This document shows, in pieces, positions 12,237-22,495 of a stretch of 64,000 bases of DNA. The translations under genes and the position numbers were made by a program. The stretch comes from Stagonosporopsis chrysanthemi. Taxonomy: Eukaryota > Ascomycota > Dothideomycetes > Pleosporales > Didymellaceae. The notes beneath the pieces are model-generated. The model saw only the letters and a list, made by a program, of their open reading frames with translations. It made no database searches and had not been told where the DNA came from. The stretch lies in NCBI GenBank assembly GCA_022560025.1, contig JAFISE010000038.1, positions 1-64,000 on the forward strand, written 5' to 3'. Positions within the stretch are counted from its first letter, which is position 1. Each line of letters begins with the position of its first letter.

Positions 12237-12452
12237 TCAACCCAGACCGAACGTATCGAGCGGTGTGCCCTGTCCATAGCTATCGTCTTCGACTGCATCA
12301 TACATGGGATGGTGGTATTGGGCCGCCCGATAAAGCTCCCTCGGACCAACTGATCTCTGAGTCTGTGTGTATTGAGGCTGAGACACATTGTGTTCCAACC
12401 GGGAAGGCTGTTGCTGCCGTAGCTCCTGTAGTGAGCGGTAGCGCTCGTCCAT
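12237..12452 (-). CDS. Small hypothetical protein, 71 residues
   Basis: A 72-codon frame opens at an ATG in a strong context (CTCACCATGG). The product is hydrophilic and Gln/Tyr-rich (MDERYRSLQELRQQQ at the start, YDAVEDDSYGQGTPLDTFGLG at the end). Codon usage and composition look coding, unlike the longer frame overlapping it at 12230-12625. I do not recognise a family. It lies 149 bp upstream of HFM1 on the same strand and about 540 bp downstream of the transporter. It could be the last exon of a gene whose first exon I did not find; a stop codon in frame just upstream argues for a separate start or an intron. Confidence 0.4.
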   Translation of the reverse strand: MDERYRSLQELRQQQPSRLEHNVSQPQYTQTQRSVGPRELYRAAQYHHPMYDAVEDDSYGQGTPLDTFGLG

Positions 12453-12996
12453 GGTGAGCGACGACCAATTATGCCGGGCCAAACAATGGGCTTATGCTGG
12501 GCATGCGACTGGTGAGACCTGTGAGCAATAAGTGGACGTGAGATGCGGGGATGAGAGAATGAGGCATGACGGAAGGGACGTGTCCGTCCGATCGAACATG
12601 GAAGCCGCAGAAGAGGAAATGACAACTATCACACGAAACAAACGCGCGACGCAACAAAGCGTTCTACGCGCACACAACTTATTTCTGCATTATAGAATAC
12701 AACGGATAAAGAGCTTGACTGCTCCGAGTTCTGATATATGAAGACACATCCGTGAACGGGCGATCGGCAGAGCAAAAGTTCAGGGCTACGGAAATGATAT
12801 GCTGAAGTTAGGCGCTGCGCCTTGTTGCGAAGTGATGTGAAGAGAGTGGATAGTGGAATGATCAACGCTTCTGCACGTGCACAAGAACACTTACAGCTAC
12901 TGCTCGGGCTTGCCACATCGTACACTCGCTTATTGTGGTGGCTACTAAGCGCCCGTCCAAGTATAGCGAACAATTCAAGTCGACGTAAGTTGGCTT
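12453..12996. other. Intergenic, nothing assigned
   Basis: About 540 bp between the small protein and the 3' end of the transporter. Only short overlapping frames on both strands; no supported feature. Confidence 0.45.
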
Positions 12997-14590
12997 TCAG
13001 TTCATCCGTTTCCTCTCTAACGAAGGCGTGATTGATCTCGAAGTACTTTCCGCTCGTGCTCTTGTGCTGTTATTGTCGTTGCCTGATGACGGAGGCCGGC
13101 GATCGACGGTTGTTTTCTCAAAACTGGCAATCTTCACTTGGTTTTGCCGAATGCCAGGCTCTGACTTTGTGTACAGATAGGTAGCGAACAGAACAACTAA
13201 CGTGCCAACAAGAAACTATAAAGTATATCAGTACTACTACCTACTTTCGGGTGCCGTGAGCTTACTGATTTGGTGACCTTGAAGTCGAACAATGCCACGC
13301 TCACGACGCAGCTAATGACAATGGAAATGCTCGTAGCAAAGTTCTTGGCAATATTGTCGGCGTAGTTGATGACAAGCGCAACAATGACACCGCCCATGGC
13401 CTGACATATGATGGCTGCCCAGACGATCCAGTTGTACCCTGCAAAGAACCCCGTCTTTGCAATGATCTCGCCATCCTTCCAGAAGACGCCTAAGAACAGT
13501 GCTGGAAACAGTGACCAAAATGACAACTGGCAATTACGCACCCAGAGTGAGGTGTTCTTACTTGTGGACTCTTTCAGTATCTTCTCGAAAGATACTCCAG
13601 CTAGTCCGGACAACACGCATGCTACGAGCACCGCAGCCAGGCCCACGGAGCCATTCATCTCTGGTGCCACCATGCCGCGATCTTCCTTGATACCTTCATA
13701 CGATCCCGACCGCCTCGTCAAGCGTGCAGCGGCATGGCTACCAAGACCCCGCAGCTCTTCCAGCGATCGCGGCCAGATTTTGGAGTCTGGATCTCGCAGC
13801 GACTCCATTGTGGCAGGCTCGGCGGCGTAGCCTGGCAGCTGCACGATAGACACACCAAGCACCAGAACAAGCAGAGACAGCCACTTGCGAGACGACAAGC
13901 TTCTGCCTAGCATCAAGACACTACACATGGCTGTCGTCAAGATCTTGAGCTGGTACGTGACCTGGAACGTAGCTGCATCCAGGTTACTGACCGCCACGTA
14001 TTGTAGTGTGTTCTGCAGGGTATAGAGTAGGGCCGGTATCGCGAGCTTCCAGCTCTCATTTGTGAACATGGCGGTCGTCAGGGCATGACACAGGCTTGCG
14101 ACGGTCGTGTTCGAGGGTAGAGTCTTTGATATATCATAGAGAGCCTGTACAGGTATGTCAGCGCGAGCTGTCTCGAGGGCTGTTCTGCATGGCATATATA
14201 CCATTGTCAAGCTGATTCCCAGCTTGAGGACTTCATTCAGGAATACACTCGTACTTGTGTGATATCTCTGACCTCCGACGACAGGCATGACGCGCGAATA
14301 GTGCATAATCTAGTCGCACGTCAGTCATCGTCCATCCTCGCCGTCAAATCAATGCTCTTTTGGAACGCTATCGCCGAAGGCTGATCGATGTTTGGCATGG
14401 ATTCGCGTGGTCGACTGCGTGCCGAGGCACGGAGCTTCATACCAGAATGAGGGCAGAATTTTGAAATGTGAGCTGCACGCGCATCAGCATACATTCCATG
14501 AGCAGCGTATGTTGTGGCACAAACCGTGACGAGGGACAGGTGCTTCATTGAGACGCCGCCCAGCGAACTTGATGATGATCTACCGCCCAT
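12997..14590 (-). CDS. Golgi UDP-galactose-type nucleotide-sugar transporter
   Basis: Exons 14590-14525, 14472-14443, 14309-13266 and 13215-12997; introns of 52, 133 and 50 bp; 452 residues. The 30-nt second exon codes for LTFQNSALIL and joins to IMHYSRVMP, exactly the first conserved block of the SLC35A/Gms1 family. Later blocks include FLNEVLKLGISL, YTLQNTLQYVAVSNLDAATFQVTYQLKILTTA (as separate motifs), FEKILKES, WVRNCQLSFWS and GGVIVALVINYADNIAKNFATS. Ten membrane helices are expected. The family exchanges cytosolic UDP-sugar for UMP across the Golgi membrane. A roughly 70-residue hydrophilic insert (about residues 205-270) and a 60-residue C-terminal tail are longer than in yeast homologues. 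Substrate could be UDP-Gal or UDP-GlcNAc; sequence alone does not decide. Confidence 0.88.
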
Positions 14591-15241
14591 GATGCCGGAG
14601 CTGCACAGCGTGCCGACCAACAAGGATCTTTGGTGATGCAATGTGGATTAAGAAAAGAACACACAGTAGAAGATGCTACCTCGTCGGCAAGAAAGAGAAT
14701 CATAGAAGCACAGTCAGCCCATGGTCCGCTGTGTCAGCCTAGCTGACGGAAGCGTTGCGCGTTAACCCCAGAAAAGCTGCTGCCCGGCGGGGCGGGTGAC
14801 GCAGGGGAAAAGCTGTTAGCGGCGATCATGAGCTTGGGCTACTCTCTGTTAACAGGTCCAACCGATTCAATCATGGTTCCAAACGCAGAACACTGATTTC
14901 GGTCCAAAGACGATGTGTAGGACCTAAACAAATCCGTAAAGATCAGTCAGGATGCCACAAGTGTATTGGTATCGGCTCCAATGCGATTACCAATCTCATC
15001 ACAAACCGAAGGCCATTTTCGAGTGCCTCTATCTCGGTTTGACCCAGGAAGAATTTTTCCAAAAGCAATCATGCAAATACCGCGAAACACAGTGTACAGA
15101 GAGGCGTGTTAGCTACCTGGATGTTCTACCAACACAATCTATAATCAGTCCTGGGCACACCATACAAACAGGAATTGGAGTGTGAATCTATATGACAGCC
15201 ATCCACGTATGGATCTACGATCAGTGTTGAGGCTACACGTT
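14591..15241. other. Intergenic, promoter of transporter
   Basis: About 650 bp between the transporter start and the 3' end of the first Cys-rich gene. Contains a short GC-rich block near 14780-14810 but no supported gene. Confidence 0.45.
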
Positions 15242-16132
15242 CTATGAAGAGAGCTCAGTGCGCGATGGCCCTCCATGAAGTTCAGGTCTCTTCTTCGGCA
15301 GTCCCATCTCGTAAACAACAGGTGCTTCATGCATGGCAGTCGTGGCTGCAATCGCAGGCCATTGCTTCCTCATCTCTTCCGGTGATCTCCTTCGACGAAC
15401 CCTTCTGGCAATAAAGATAGCTGCAACGACTAAAGCAACGCCAGCAATTGCTCCGACGACTATCTCTGCTGCCGTCCCACCTCCCAGCGATTTTGCGCCG
15501 TCTTCATTAGGCACCGGCTCGGCTGGACTGCTCGTGGGGCCTGCTGCCGTAGGGAGACTTGCTTCGGTGCTGGAAACAGAGACACTCGATCCGATTGCAC
15601 CACGAAGCACCTTGGCCAATGGTACCCCACCAATGTTGGATTCGCAACAGTGTTTTGACGACCCACAGCGCCATCTATCGCTGTCCTTCTTCCCAGTGCA
15701 AGGAGTTATCTCGCTGTCTTTTGAACAGACGTTCAAGCACTTTCCTCCGTCATGTTGTTCTGTACGGTATGTGATGAACTTTGCAGCTGTCAGCACAACA
15801 CATATGGAGCAGCTCGGTCTACATACCCATTTGGGCACGTTGATCCCTGTTTTGCCCTCCATCCACCTGTTCTGGCATACACCGTTCTGAAGGCACTCGT
15901 CCTTCGTTGCCACTCTTGTTGTGAGATTTTCTCCAGGCTCGTTATCGCGAATCAATGCGCAACACACCGCAGAAGGAGCATCTGTGTCAGCACAATGCGC
16001 ATAGTGGCCGTATTTCTCTGTGTTTGGGAGCAGTGTACCATTGCTGAAGCGGCATCTACCGAATTCCTGCCCTGCAACGAGCAATGTAAATGGAAGCAAT
16101 AACGCCACAGCAGAACCATTCAACGAGAACAT
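15242..16132 (-). CDS. Cys-rich single-pass membrane protein, paralogue A
   Basis: Exons 16132-15827 and 15778-15242; 280 residues when the 48-bp intron is removed. A signal peptide (MFSLNGSAVALLLPFTLLVAG) leads an ectodomain with the array signature CRFSNGTLLP, then CCALIRDNEPG, TKDECLQNGVCQNR, and after the intron GGKCLNVC, a CTGKKDSDRWRCG segment and HCCESNIGGVPL. A Ser/Pro-rich stalk, one membrane helix (EIVVGAIAGVALVVAAIFIA), a basic stop-transfer RRVRRRR and a 45-residue cytosolic tail with VVYEMGLPKKRPEL follow. Topology is that of fungal surface sensors, but function is unknown. The intron carries no stop and is a multiple of three, so the unspliced message codes for 296 residues. Confidence 0.8.
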   Translation of the reverse strand: MFSLNGSAVALLLPFTLLVAGQEFGRCRFSNGTLLPNTEKYGHYAHCADTDAPSAVCCALIRDNEPGENLTTRVATKDECLQNGVCQNRWMEGKTGINVPKWVCRPSCSICVVLTAAKFITYRTEQHDGGKCLNVCSKDSEITPCTGKKDSDRWRCGSSKHCCESNIGGVPLAKVLRGAIGSSVSVSSTEASLPTAAGPTSSPAEPVPNEDGAKSLGGGTAAEIVVGAIAGVALVVAAIFIARRVRRRRSPEEMRKQWPAIAATTAMHEAPVVYEMGLPKKRPELHGGPSRTELSS

Positions 16133-16424
16133 AGCTAGGAGTCCGTCCAGGACCGTTACAATCGAAAAGAAAAGGCTGAAGATGTGCAGTGTTCAGGACT
16201 GAAAGGATCCATTCTACCTTTTGTCAAAGCCCAATCTTTGCTTCTTCCACCGTCTCGTCTGACATACCTACATATCGTGCAGGGGTGAAGAGGATCCTCA
16301 TTGGCTCAGCGTGCTAAGAGGCTACCAGCCAAGCTCAAAATAAGCACCTTCTCTCTTGTATGGCTGTACGTCTCTGCTGCAAGCGTAATGGGAAAGACCA
16401 TACCAACACCACGATCCACAGTCT

Positions 16425-17340
16425 TCACCCGCGCCTCGCATCCTCTGGAAGCTCACTCGGTGGCGTTCCAGGCAGTTCCTGAACAAGAGGCTTTTGAGCA
16501 GATAGACACAGCTCATACCGCTGGGACATCCCACAGGCCTCCGCCAGCAGCGAGGCGTCGACTGCCTTTTCCTGGACAACTTTTCTTCGAGACTTCCGTC
16601 TAATAAGGCAGAAAACCGCAAGAAGCACAACCAATCCCACGATTACACCTGTCACAGCTCCTGCTATGACGCCTCCGGCAACGCTGCGCGACTCCGAGTT
16701 TGGAGCACTTATTTCGGTCGGACTCGCTGGTGCAGTATGCGTTTCGGTGGCAGCCCAAGAAGCAGAGGGCGCTGAGTGTAATGCGGACAAAGTCGGTATC
16801 GAGCCAACAGAGTTCATCGATGCAGCATCGAAGACGCCCTCCAACGTAACGACTCCGATGTTGGTTGAACAACAATCAGTCGAATTTCCGCAACACCAGC
16901 GCTCGCCAGTTGCCGTTCCATCACAAGACATGACTTGAGTGATTCCAGCCGGACATACATCCATACACTTTCCCCCGTGCCAGTCGATCTCTGTACAGTA
17001 GTTGATCCACTGTTCCCGTCAGCAAATACGCGAAAAAGAGAAGGCATGCGGCGGCATTCGACAGACTCACCCATTGTGTTGCCACCTTCCGCTCAGCAGC
17101 TCTATTCTGGCACAAACCATTTGGCAGACATTCATCTCGTGTAAGGCCCAAAGTTCGACTGCCTCCGGCCGGGTTTTCTCGATTCAGCGCGCAGCAAATA
17201 GAGGAACCAGGACAAGGCTGATACCAGTCCCAACTCCCTCCTGTTGGCAAGGTTGTGCCGTTCTTGAATCGACACTGCGCGGTCGACTGCGCGAGAGCGC
17301 CGGCGCTGAGCGAAGCTAAAAGTACGCGACGAAACGACAT
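16425..17340 (-). CDS. Cys-rich single-pass membrane protein, paralogue B
   Basis: Exons 17340-17071 and 17009-16425, intron 17010-17070 (61 bp) at the same phase-0 site as in paralogues A and C; 284 residues. Signal peptide MSFRRVLLASLSAGALAQ, then CRFKNGTTLP, CCALNRENPAGG, TRDECLPNGLCQNR, WINYCTEIDWHGGKCMDVC, SCDGTATGERWCCG and DCCSTNIGVVTLEGVFD. A Ser/Thr/Ala stalk precedes the helix (GVIAGAVTGVIVGLVVLLAV) and a basic cytosolic tail ends in VQELPGTPPSELPED, close to the tail of paralogue C. The conserved cysteines point to a disulfide-bonded extracellular domain. The role is not known; a cell-wall or ligand sensor is a guess from topology. It lies 292 bp upstream of paralogue A and in the same direction. 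Confidence 0.82.
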
Positions 17341-17765
17341 GTTCTACGCAACCAAGCAGTGTTTTTGGAAATTAACAAAAAGAAACCATTGCGGTTCAGG
17401 AGCCATTACTGTGTAGCACGAGCGGAACATAAGTTGCCGGCCATCTCTCGGAGACCGTTTAGTGACAAGGGTGCGGTCCTAAATCTTGTATAGCAACAAG
17501 CTTGAATCGCAACTCCTCAAGAATGATCCGGTGTGCGGTTGGCGACGTCTGAATAGGCAAGGATCGAAGCTTCGCCACAGTCAGACTGGGCTGACATGCT
17601 GACGTCCCCTGGTCGACTCCTGCAAAGTGCCAAGTGGCGGGTACAGTGCCGAGAGGTGCTTATTCCGCACTCACGGGGGCGGAATTGAGCATACGGAAGT
17701 TTCCAATCGTATATTAGCCGCATAGACTGCATCCTATTGAACGAACTCAAGGACAAATTCGCATC
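17341..17765. other. Spacer between paralogues B and C
   Basis: About 425 bp, expected to hold the promoter of paralogue B and the 3' end of C. No further exon was found. Confidence 0.5.
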
Positions 17766-18777
17766 CTACGGTTTGGGCGATCGTGGCGCAGGCATGTCAC
17801 CCTGCAGTTCACCGGGCGGAGCCCCGGGCATCTCCTGGACGTGGGCGTACTTTACTGCCGCACCCATTTCCTGCATTGCCGGGCTGTATGGGACCTCAGC
17901 CACTGCTGGTTCCTTGTACGCTACGTTGTTTCCCTTCCTCTTCGAAGCACGTCGAGCCACGAATAACGCCGCTGCTATCAATGCCAACCCTGCGATTGCG
18001 CCAATCACAACGCCTGCTATCGCTCCTCCACTGAGCCCTTCCGAACCTGAGCTGGAGCTGCTTGTGTCTGTCGGCGAGGTGGATGCAGCTGCAGATGAGG
18101 CCGCGGATGCGGGTGTTTGGGAAGATGTGGGTCTAGATGCCGATGATAACGTTGCGGACAGGCTAGAGCTGATGACGCTTGAGGAGACCTGGCCTAGTAC
18201 CTGTTCCAGCAGGACAACGCCAGAGTTGGAGGTACAGCAGCCTCTGTTATCGCCGCAGCACCATCTTGAGCTGGTCGCTGTGCCGTCGCAGGGCGTGATT
18301 ACGGCAGTGAGCTTCTAGCGTGTCAGCAGGTTTACTTCCAATCGATAACAGCACAAACCTCCAGCGAGGCAGTCGGACAGATATTCAGACACTTTCCAGC
18401 ACTATCCGCCTGGCCATGTTCCGTACAATAGTCGACATACTGGCGCTTGGTCAGCTCTACTCCTCTTGTGTCCAACGCTGCTTATAGAGTACCCATGTTG
18501 TCACTGGCTTGCCCTCATTCGTTGTGATCTGGTTTTGACATAACCCGTTTGGCAAGCATTCATCGCGCGTATATCCTTCTGAGATGTTTCCCCATGGCGG
18601 CTGTTCGCGATTCAAAGCGCAACAGATGGTCGAAGGGCCATCAGCGCTGGGGCACGGCTGGTAGATGTTCCACTCTGGCAGGTCTGGCAATAGAGTACCG
18701 TTTCCAAAACGACATTGCCCTTGCGCACCGACCGAAGCTATCAATGAGGCGATCGACAGGTATTGTTGCAGACGCAT
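17766..18777 (-). CDS. Cys-rich single-pass membrane protein, paralogue C
   Basis: Exons 18777-18493, 18439-18359 and 18311-17766; introns of 53 and 47 bp; 303 residues. Signal peptide MRLQQYLSIASLIASVGAQ, then CRFGNGTLLP, CCALNREQPPWG, TRDECLPNGLCQNQ, YVDYCTEHGQADSAGKCLNIC, PCDGTATSSRWCCG and GCCTSNSGVVLLEQVLG. A long Ser/Ala/Thr stalk is probably O-glycosylated. The helix (GGAIAGVVIGAIAGLALIAAAL) is followed by RRASKRK and a tail ending VQEMPGAPPGELQGD. It has a second intron that A and B lack; its acceptor offers two AGs three bases apart (TAG-AAG), so one lysine may be optional. This is the most upstream member of the array in the direction of transcription. Confidence 0.8.
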
Positions 18778-19465
18778 TGTGGGCAACCTTGTTCAGTCTT
18801 AGATCTGAGACTTCCAGCAGCTCCAAGGATCTACACGAGCGATGAAAACACGATCTTGCGAGGGAAAAGGAGGCAAAGAACAACAGAAAGTGAGATTGTC
18901 GAGCTGCATAATATTGGCGCCTGGGGCTGGGGGCCGAACATATACACAACTATTAGGCCGACTGCGCCAACGGCATGCCTGATCATTTTTATTGGTTCAT
19001 GCCTGATTTAGAGTTACCGCGGTGGAGCTCGACATGTCAGACGGCATCAGCCGTGGTGCGAAACGTCGCAAGCACGACGATCGCGAAGTCCATTTCCAAA
19101 CAGAGGCGAATGAGATCGTTGCCATTGCTACGCTCCAGTAGCCAGTATTACATAATTCATCTCGCGGTGCCTTGTTCAATTTGGACTCACAGGCGAGAAA
19201 GATGCCTGCCTCCACAGCTCGCGCGGTTTGCTCAGACTCACAAATAAAGTTTCAGCCTTGTGGTCACAGAGAGATTCGGCTGGAGTTAGCTGATTGCCTC
19301 CAAGCTAGACATAGCCACTTGTTGTCTCCAATCCCATTGGCGCAGGATCAGGTGCAGGCAAGGTAATTGCAAAGTCCGCTCATGCAGAAAAATTTGTCTA
19401 GTCCTGTTCCCTGTTATCTTCTATCCTCGATCTTCTATGTGGCGAGGCCATGCAAGATGCTTCAG
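18778..19465. other. Intergenic, nothing assigned
   Basis: About 690 bp between the start of paralogue C and the 3' end of the flavin oxidoreductase. Only short unrelated frames. Confidence 0.5.
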
Positions 19466-20725
19466 CTACGTAGCCGATGGCCAGTCGTTATAATCTTCGT
19501 TTACATCTTCGTAGGGACCGTAGTTCACTCTACCGCCTCTTTCGTTCTCTGCGCACGGAATGTTCTTCCTGATACGTTCGACAAGATCCTAATCTTGATC
19601 AGCACGATTCTTCTCACTCGTCGCTCGGAATCGACTTACAGGATTATAGATGAACGGCCTGCCGAAGGTGATAAGGTCGATTTTACCCTCCGTAGCCAGC
19701 TTTTCTGCTTCTTCTGCGGTGTACCCATAGTTGACCATTAGCTTCGTCTTGCTTCCCTCAAACTTCACCAGCGGCCCAAATTCCTTCAAAGGCTCATAAT
19801 CTTCATGTAGCTCCATATGTTTGGGCCTGACTGTGCTGTCCGAGAAGTCGTCGTTCGCCTCGCCTGCAGCGCATCCTCGTCGTGACAGGTTGACAAAACC
19901 AATCTTTTTCTTTACCAATTCTTTGGCTAGGTAGGTATACGTCTCTGACAGTTCGGCATAAGAACATGCTATATCAGAGACATTGTCACAAGGCGCAATT
20001 TTCACGCCGATATGTGAGGCTGGAAACACCGTCGCTATAGCATCGACAACCTCCAACAGAAAACGGCACCTGTACTCTGCGCTGCCGCCGTAAGCATCTG
20101 TCCGGGCGTTTGAACGCGTGCAGAGGAAGTTGTGGATCAGATAACCGCCCTGCGCAATGATCTCGATGCCATCAAATCCTGCTTCCTTGGCCAATTCGCA
20201 CGAGTACCTGTACTGTTCGATCACCTCCTTGATGTGCTCGTCCGTCATTGGCGTGATGTTGGCTGTATGACCTGGTATGCCGTCGAGGAAACGGTACTTC
20301 CCTGCTTTGGCTTGGATTTTAGAGGGCGCCAGAACGGGATATCCTGTCTCTTGCAACATCGGTGCAAGCTCGTTCTGTGCGCGGCCTTCATGCCATGGCT
20401 GAAAGAAGATTGTCCCACCCTCGTCGTGCACTGCGCGTGTGACCGGCCGCCACGCTTGGGCATGACATTTCGTAGTCATCATAGGGGCGTGGAGCCATTC
20501 TGAGCCAGTGGGAGAGATGAAAGTTCCCTCTGCGATGATCAGCCCAGCTCCATTTCTCGCTCGGTCACGGTAGTATTTCACGGCCGCTGGCGTGGGTGTG
20601 TTGTCATTAGTATTACGGTTACGGGTCATGGAGCCCATGCATATTCGGTTACGAAGGGTGAGTGTGGGACTGAACTGGAAAGGCTCCAGAAGTGAAAGTG
20701 CGCGTGAAATGTCGTTGGTGATCAT
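19466..20725 (-). CDS. Old-yellow-enzyme-type NADH:flavin oxidoreductase with altered active site
   Basis: Exons 20725-19640 and 19588-19466, intron 19589-19639 (51 bp, GTAAGT donor); 402 residues. FMN-dependent TIM-barrel ene-reductase family: LRNRICMGSMTRNR near the N-terminus, LIIAEGTF, FFQPWHEGRAQN, GFDGIEI, RTDAYGGS, LMVNYGYT and the phosphate-binding LITFGRPFIYNP, then a C-terminal segment DLVERIRKN ending NDYNDWPS-like after the intron. Aligned without gaps to OYE1, the substrate-hydrogen-bonding His-x-x-Asn is Ile190-x-x-Gly193, while the proton-donor Tyr (195) is kept. The substrate range is therefore unclear. Start chosen at the ATG just before the family N-terminus. It is divergent from an SDR gene 987 bp away, so the two may be co-regulated. 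Confidence 0.88.
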
Positions 20726-21712
20726 GGCGGCTGATGCTTGATGGTGATGTATCGAGTCGAGAGTCTTGAGTTCAATAGCGTTCAGCGTAATGTTGATTCG
20801 ACTATTAAATCGAAAGACTAGTGCTATGATGCAATGATTCAGCCTCATGAGTGTTCTAGTTGTCGCCAATGATTCGAATGTCAGACCGAAGGATCTGCGA
20901 TCCTATTGGTCAATTTCACAACATGTACCTTTTAAGGCATCCTTCCTGTTCGATGATTGGTCAGTAAAGAAGCAAAGCTGAGGTTAACCGCAGCTCTTGG
21001 ACTGTAGTGTTCGATTCTGGCATCATCTTAAAACGAAGGCAAGTCGCAGCTGCATGGCCATAGAAAGATCAATAGCTCAGCGCGTGTGACGTGACTTTTG
21101 CGCGGACTCATCTCATTCTCTTGTGTTAATTGGCAGTAGGCTTTTGGACAGTCTCTGTGATGCTTCCATATTTCATGGGTGACACTTACCGTTGAGAGTG
21201 CGGCGGCTGAGGTGGAACGGCAGGAGAGGCAGTAGACCAAGCGCGATGTGTTAACCTATCTTGTTATCCCAAATAGATCTTTACCATTCTCTTTCTACAA
21301 TCTCGGCCATCAGTTAGAACCCCTCAGAACATCTGGGGACCTCCGCACATATACTACTGCCGTGCAAAATATTGCAACGTGTAACGATCTCAACTGCCGA
21401 TCGTAGATGCGACATCTGAGACCGACAATGACGTATTGATCCACTCGGTGCAGGCCTGGACTTGGTAGAGTGCAATTGAAGACTTGAGGTCTCGGCCTGA
21501 AGCATATTACAAGAGAGCAAGGTCTTGTAAGCTTTCGTCAACTCCGCTAAAGCCGACACCTGCACAGACTGGGTGTTTTCGGCTAGCTTCGTACAAAGGT
21601 TGGTATACTCGTTTCGTCACAAATACTCCCACATCGACCGCGATCAATGCCAATTACCTCTCCCGCTTTGCTCTACCTTTAATCGCATCAACTACATACT
21701 TCCATATACACA
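20726..21712. promoter_or_regulatory. Divergent promoter region of OYE and SDR
   Basis: About 990 bp with no supported gene, AT-richer than the flanking coding sequence. Both neighbouring reductase genes are transcribed away from it. No specific binding site was identified. Confidence 0.4.
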
Positions 21713-22495
21713 ATGTCTCTCAAATACAACAAAGTTCTCGTTCTTGGTGCCACTTCCGGCATTGGCTGGGCTCTGGCTGAAAAGATCGTACAGGATGGCA
21801 AGCACGTTGTTATTGTTGGACGACGACAAGAAAAGCTTGATGAATTTGCCAACAAGTACGGCAAGGACAAGGTCACGACCAAGGCCTTCGATATCACAAA
21901 GCTCGACGAGATCTCCAAGTTTGTTCAGGATATCACGAAGGAGCACCCCGACCTCGACTCTGTCTTCCTGAACTCTGGTGTCCAGCGCGGCTTTGACTTT
22001 TCCAAGCCTGATACGGTCGATCTGGACGTACTCGAGCTCGAGTTCCGCACGAACTATCTCTCCTACATGCACCTGACGACAGCGTTCATTCCTTTCCTGC
22101 AGAAGAAGGACAACGAAACGAGTCTTATCTACACCACGTCCGGACTAGCGCTGCTTCCGCTTCCGAGGTGTCCGAATTACTGCGCGTCCAAGGCAGCACT
22201 TCACCACATGATTCTAGTCCTTCGCGAGCAGCTCCGGACTGGGCCCGGCAACATCAAGGTTATTGAGATCTTCCCGCCGGCGGTGCAGACAGAACTACAC
22301 GATGCGAAACATCAGCCCGATATCAAGGACGGCGGGAACATTGGCATGCCGTTGAAGGATTTCACAGACGAGACATGGCAGAAATTGACCAACGGCGACG
22401 AGCAGATTCCTGTAGGCTTCGTCAGTGATGCTTTCAAGCAATTCGAGAACACAAGGCAACAAATGTTTCACGATGTCATGATGAAGATGCACTAG
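21713..22495 (+). CDS. Short-chain dehydrogenase/reductase
   Basis: Single exon, 260 residues, a normal length for a classical SDR. The NAD(P) motif VLGATSGIG is at residues 9-17, with VGRR at the end of the second strand suggesting NADP preference. LDSVFLNSGVQ replaces the usual NNAG, the catalytic serine is in IYTTSG, and the catalytic YCASK lies about 14 residues later. FPPAVQTEL closes the core. The closest general resemblance is to DltE-like or YdfG-like oxidoreductases. Start is the first ATG (context ACACAATGTC), with no frame upstream. The gene faces away from the flavin oxidoreductase; a joint role in reducing carbonyl or enone compounds is possible but only inferred. Confidence 0.9.
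   Translation: MSLKYNKVLVLGATSGIGWALAEKIVQDGKHVVIVGRRQEKLDEFANKYGKDKVTTKAFDITKLDEISKFVQDITKEHPDLDSVFLNSGVQRGFDFSKPDTVDLDVLELEFRTNYLSYMHLTTAFIPFLQKKDNETSLIYTTSGLALLPLPRCPNYCASKAALHHMILVLREQLRTGPGNIKVIEIFPPAVQTELHDAKHQPDIKDGGNIGMPLKDFTDETWQKLTNGDEQIPVGFVSDAFKQFENTRQQMFHDVMMKMH

Noticed and set aside
12230..12625. 131-residue minus-strand frame overlapping the small orphan gene
   Set aside because: The alternative frame at 12237-12452 has a better start and more protein-like composition; the longer frame is rich in Arg, Ser and His as expected for an off-frame reading.
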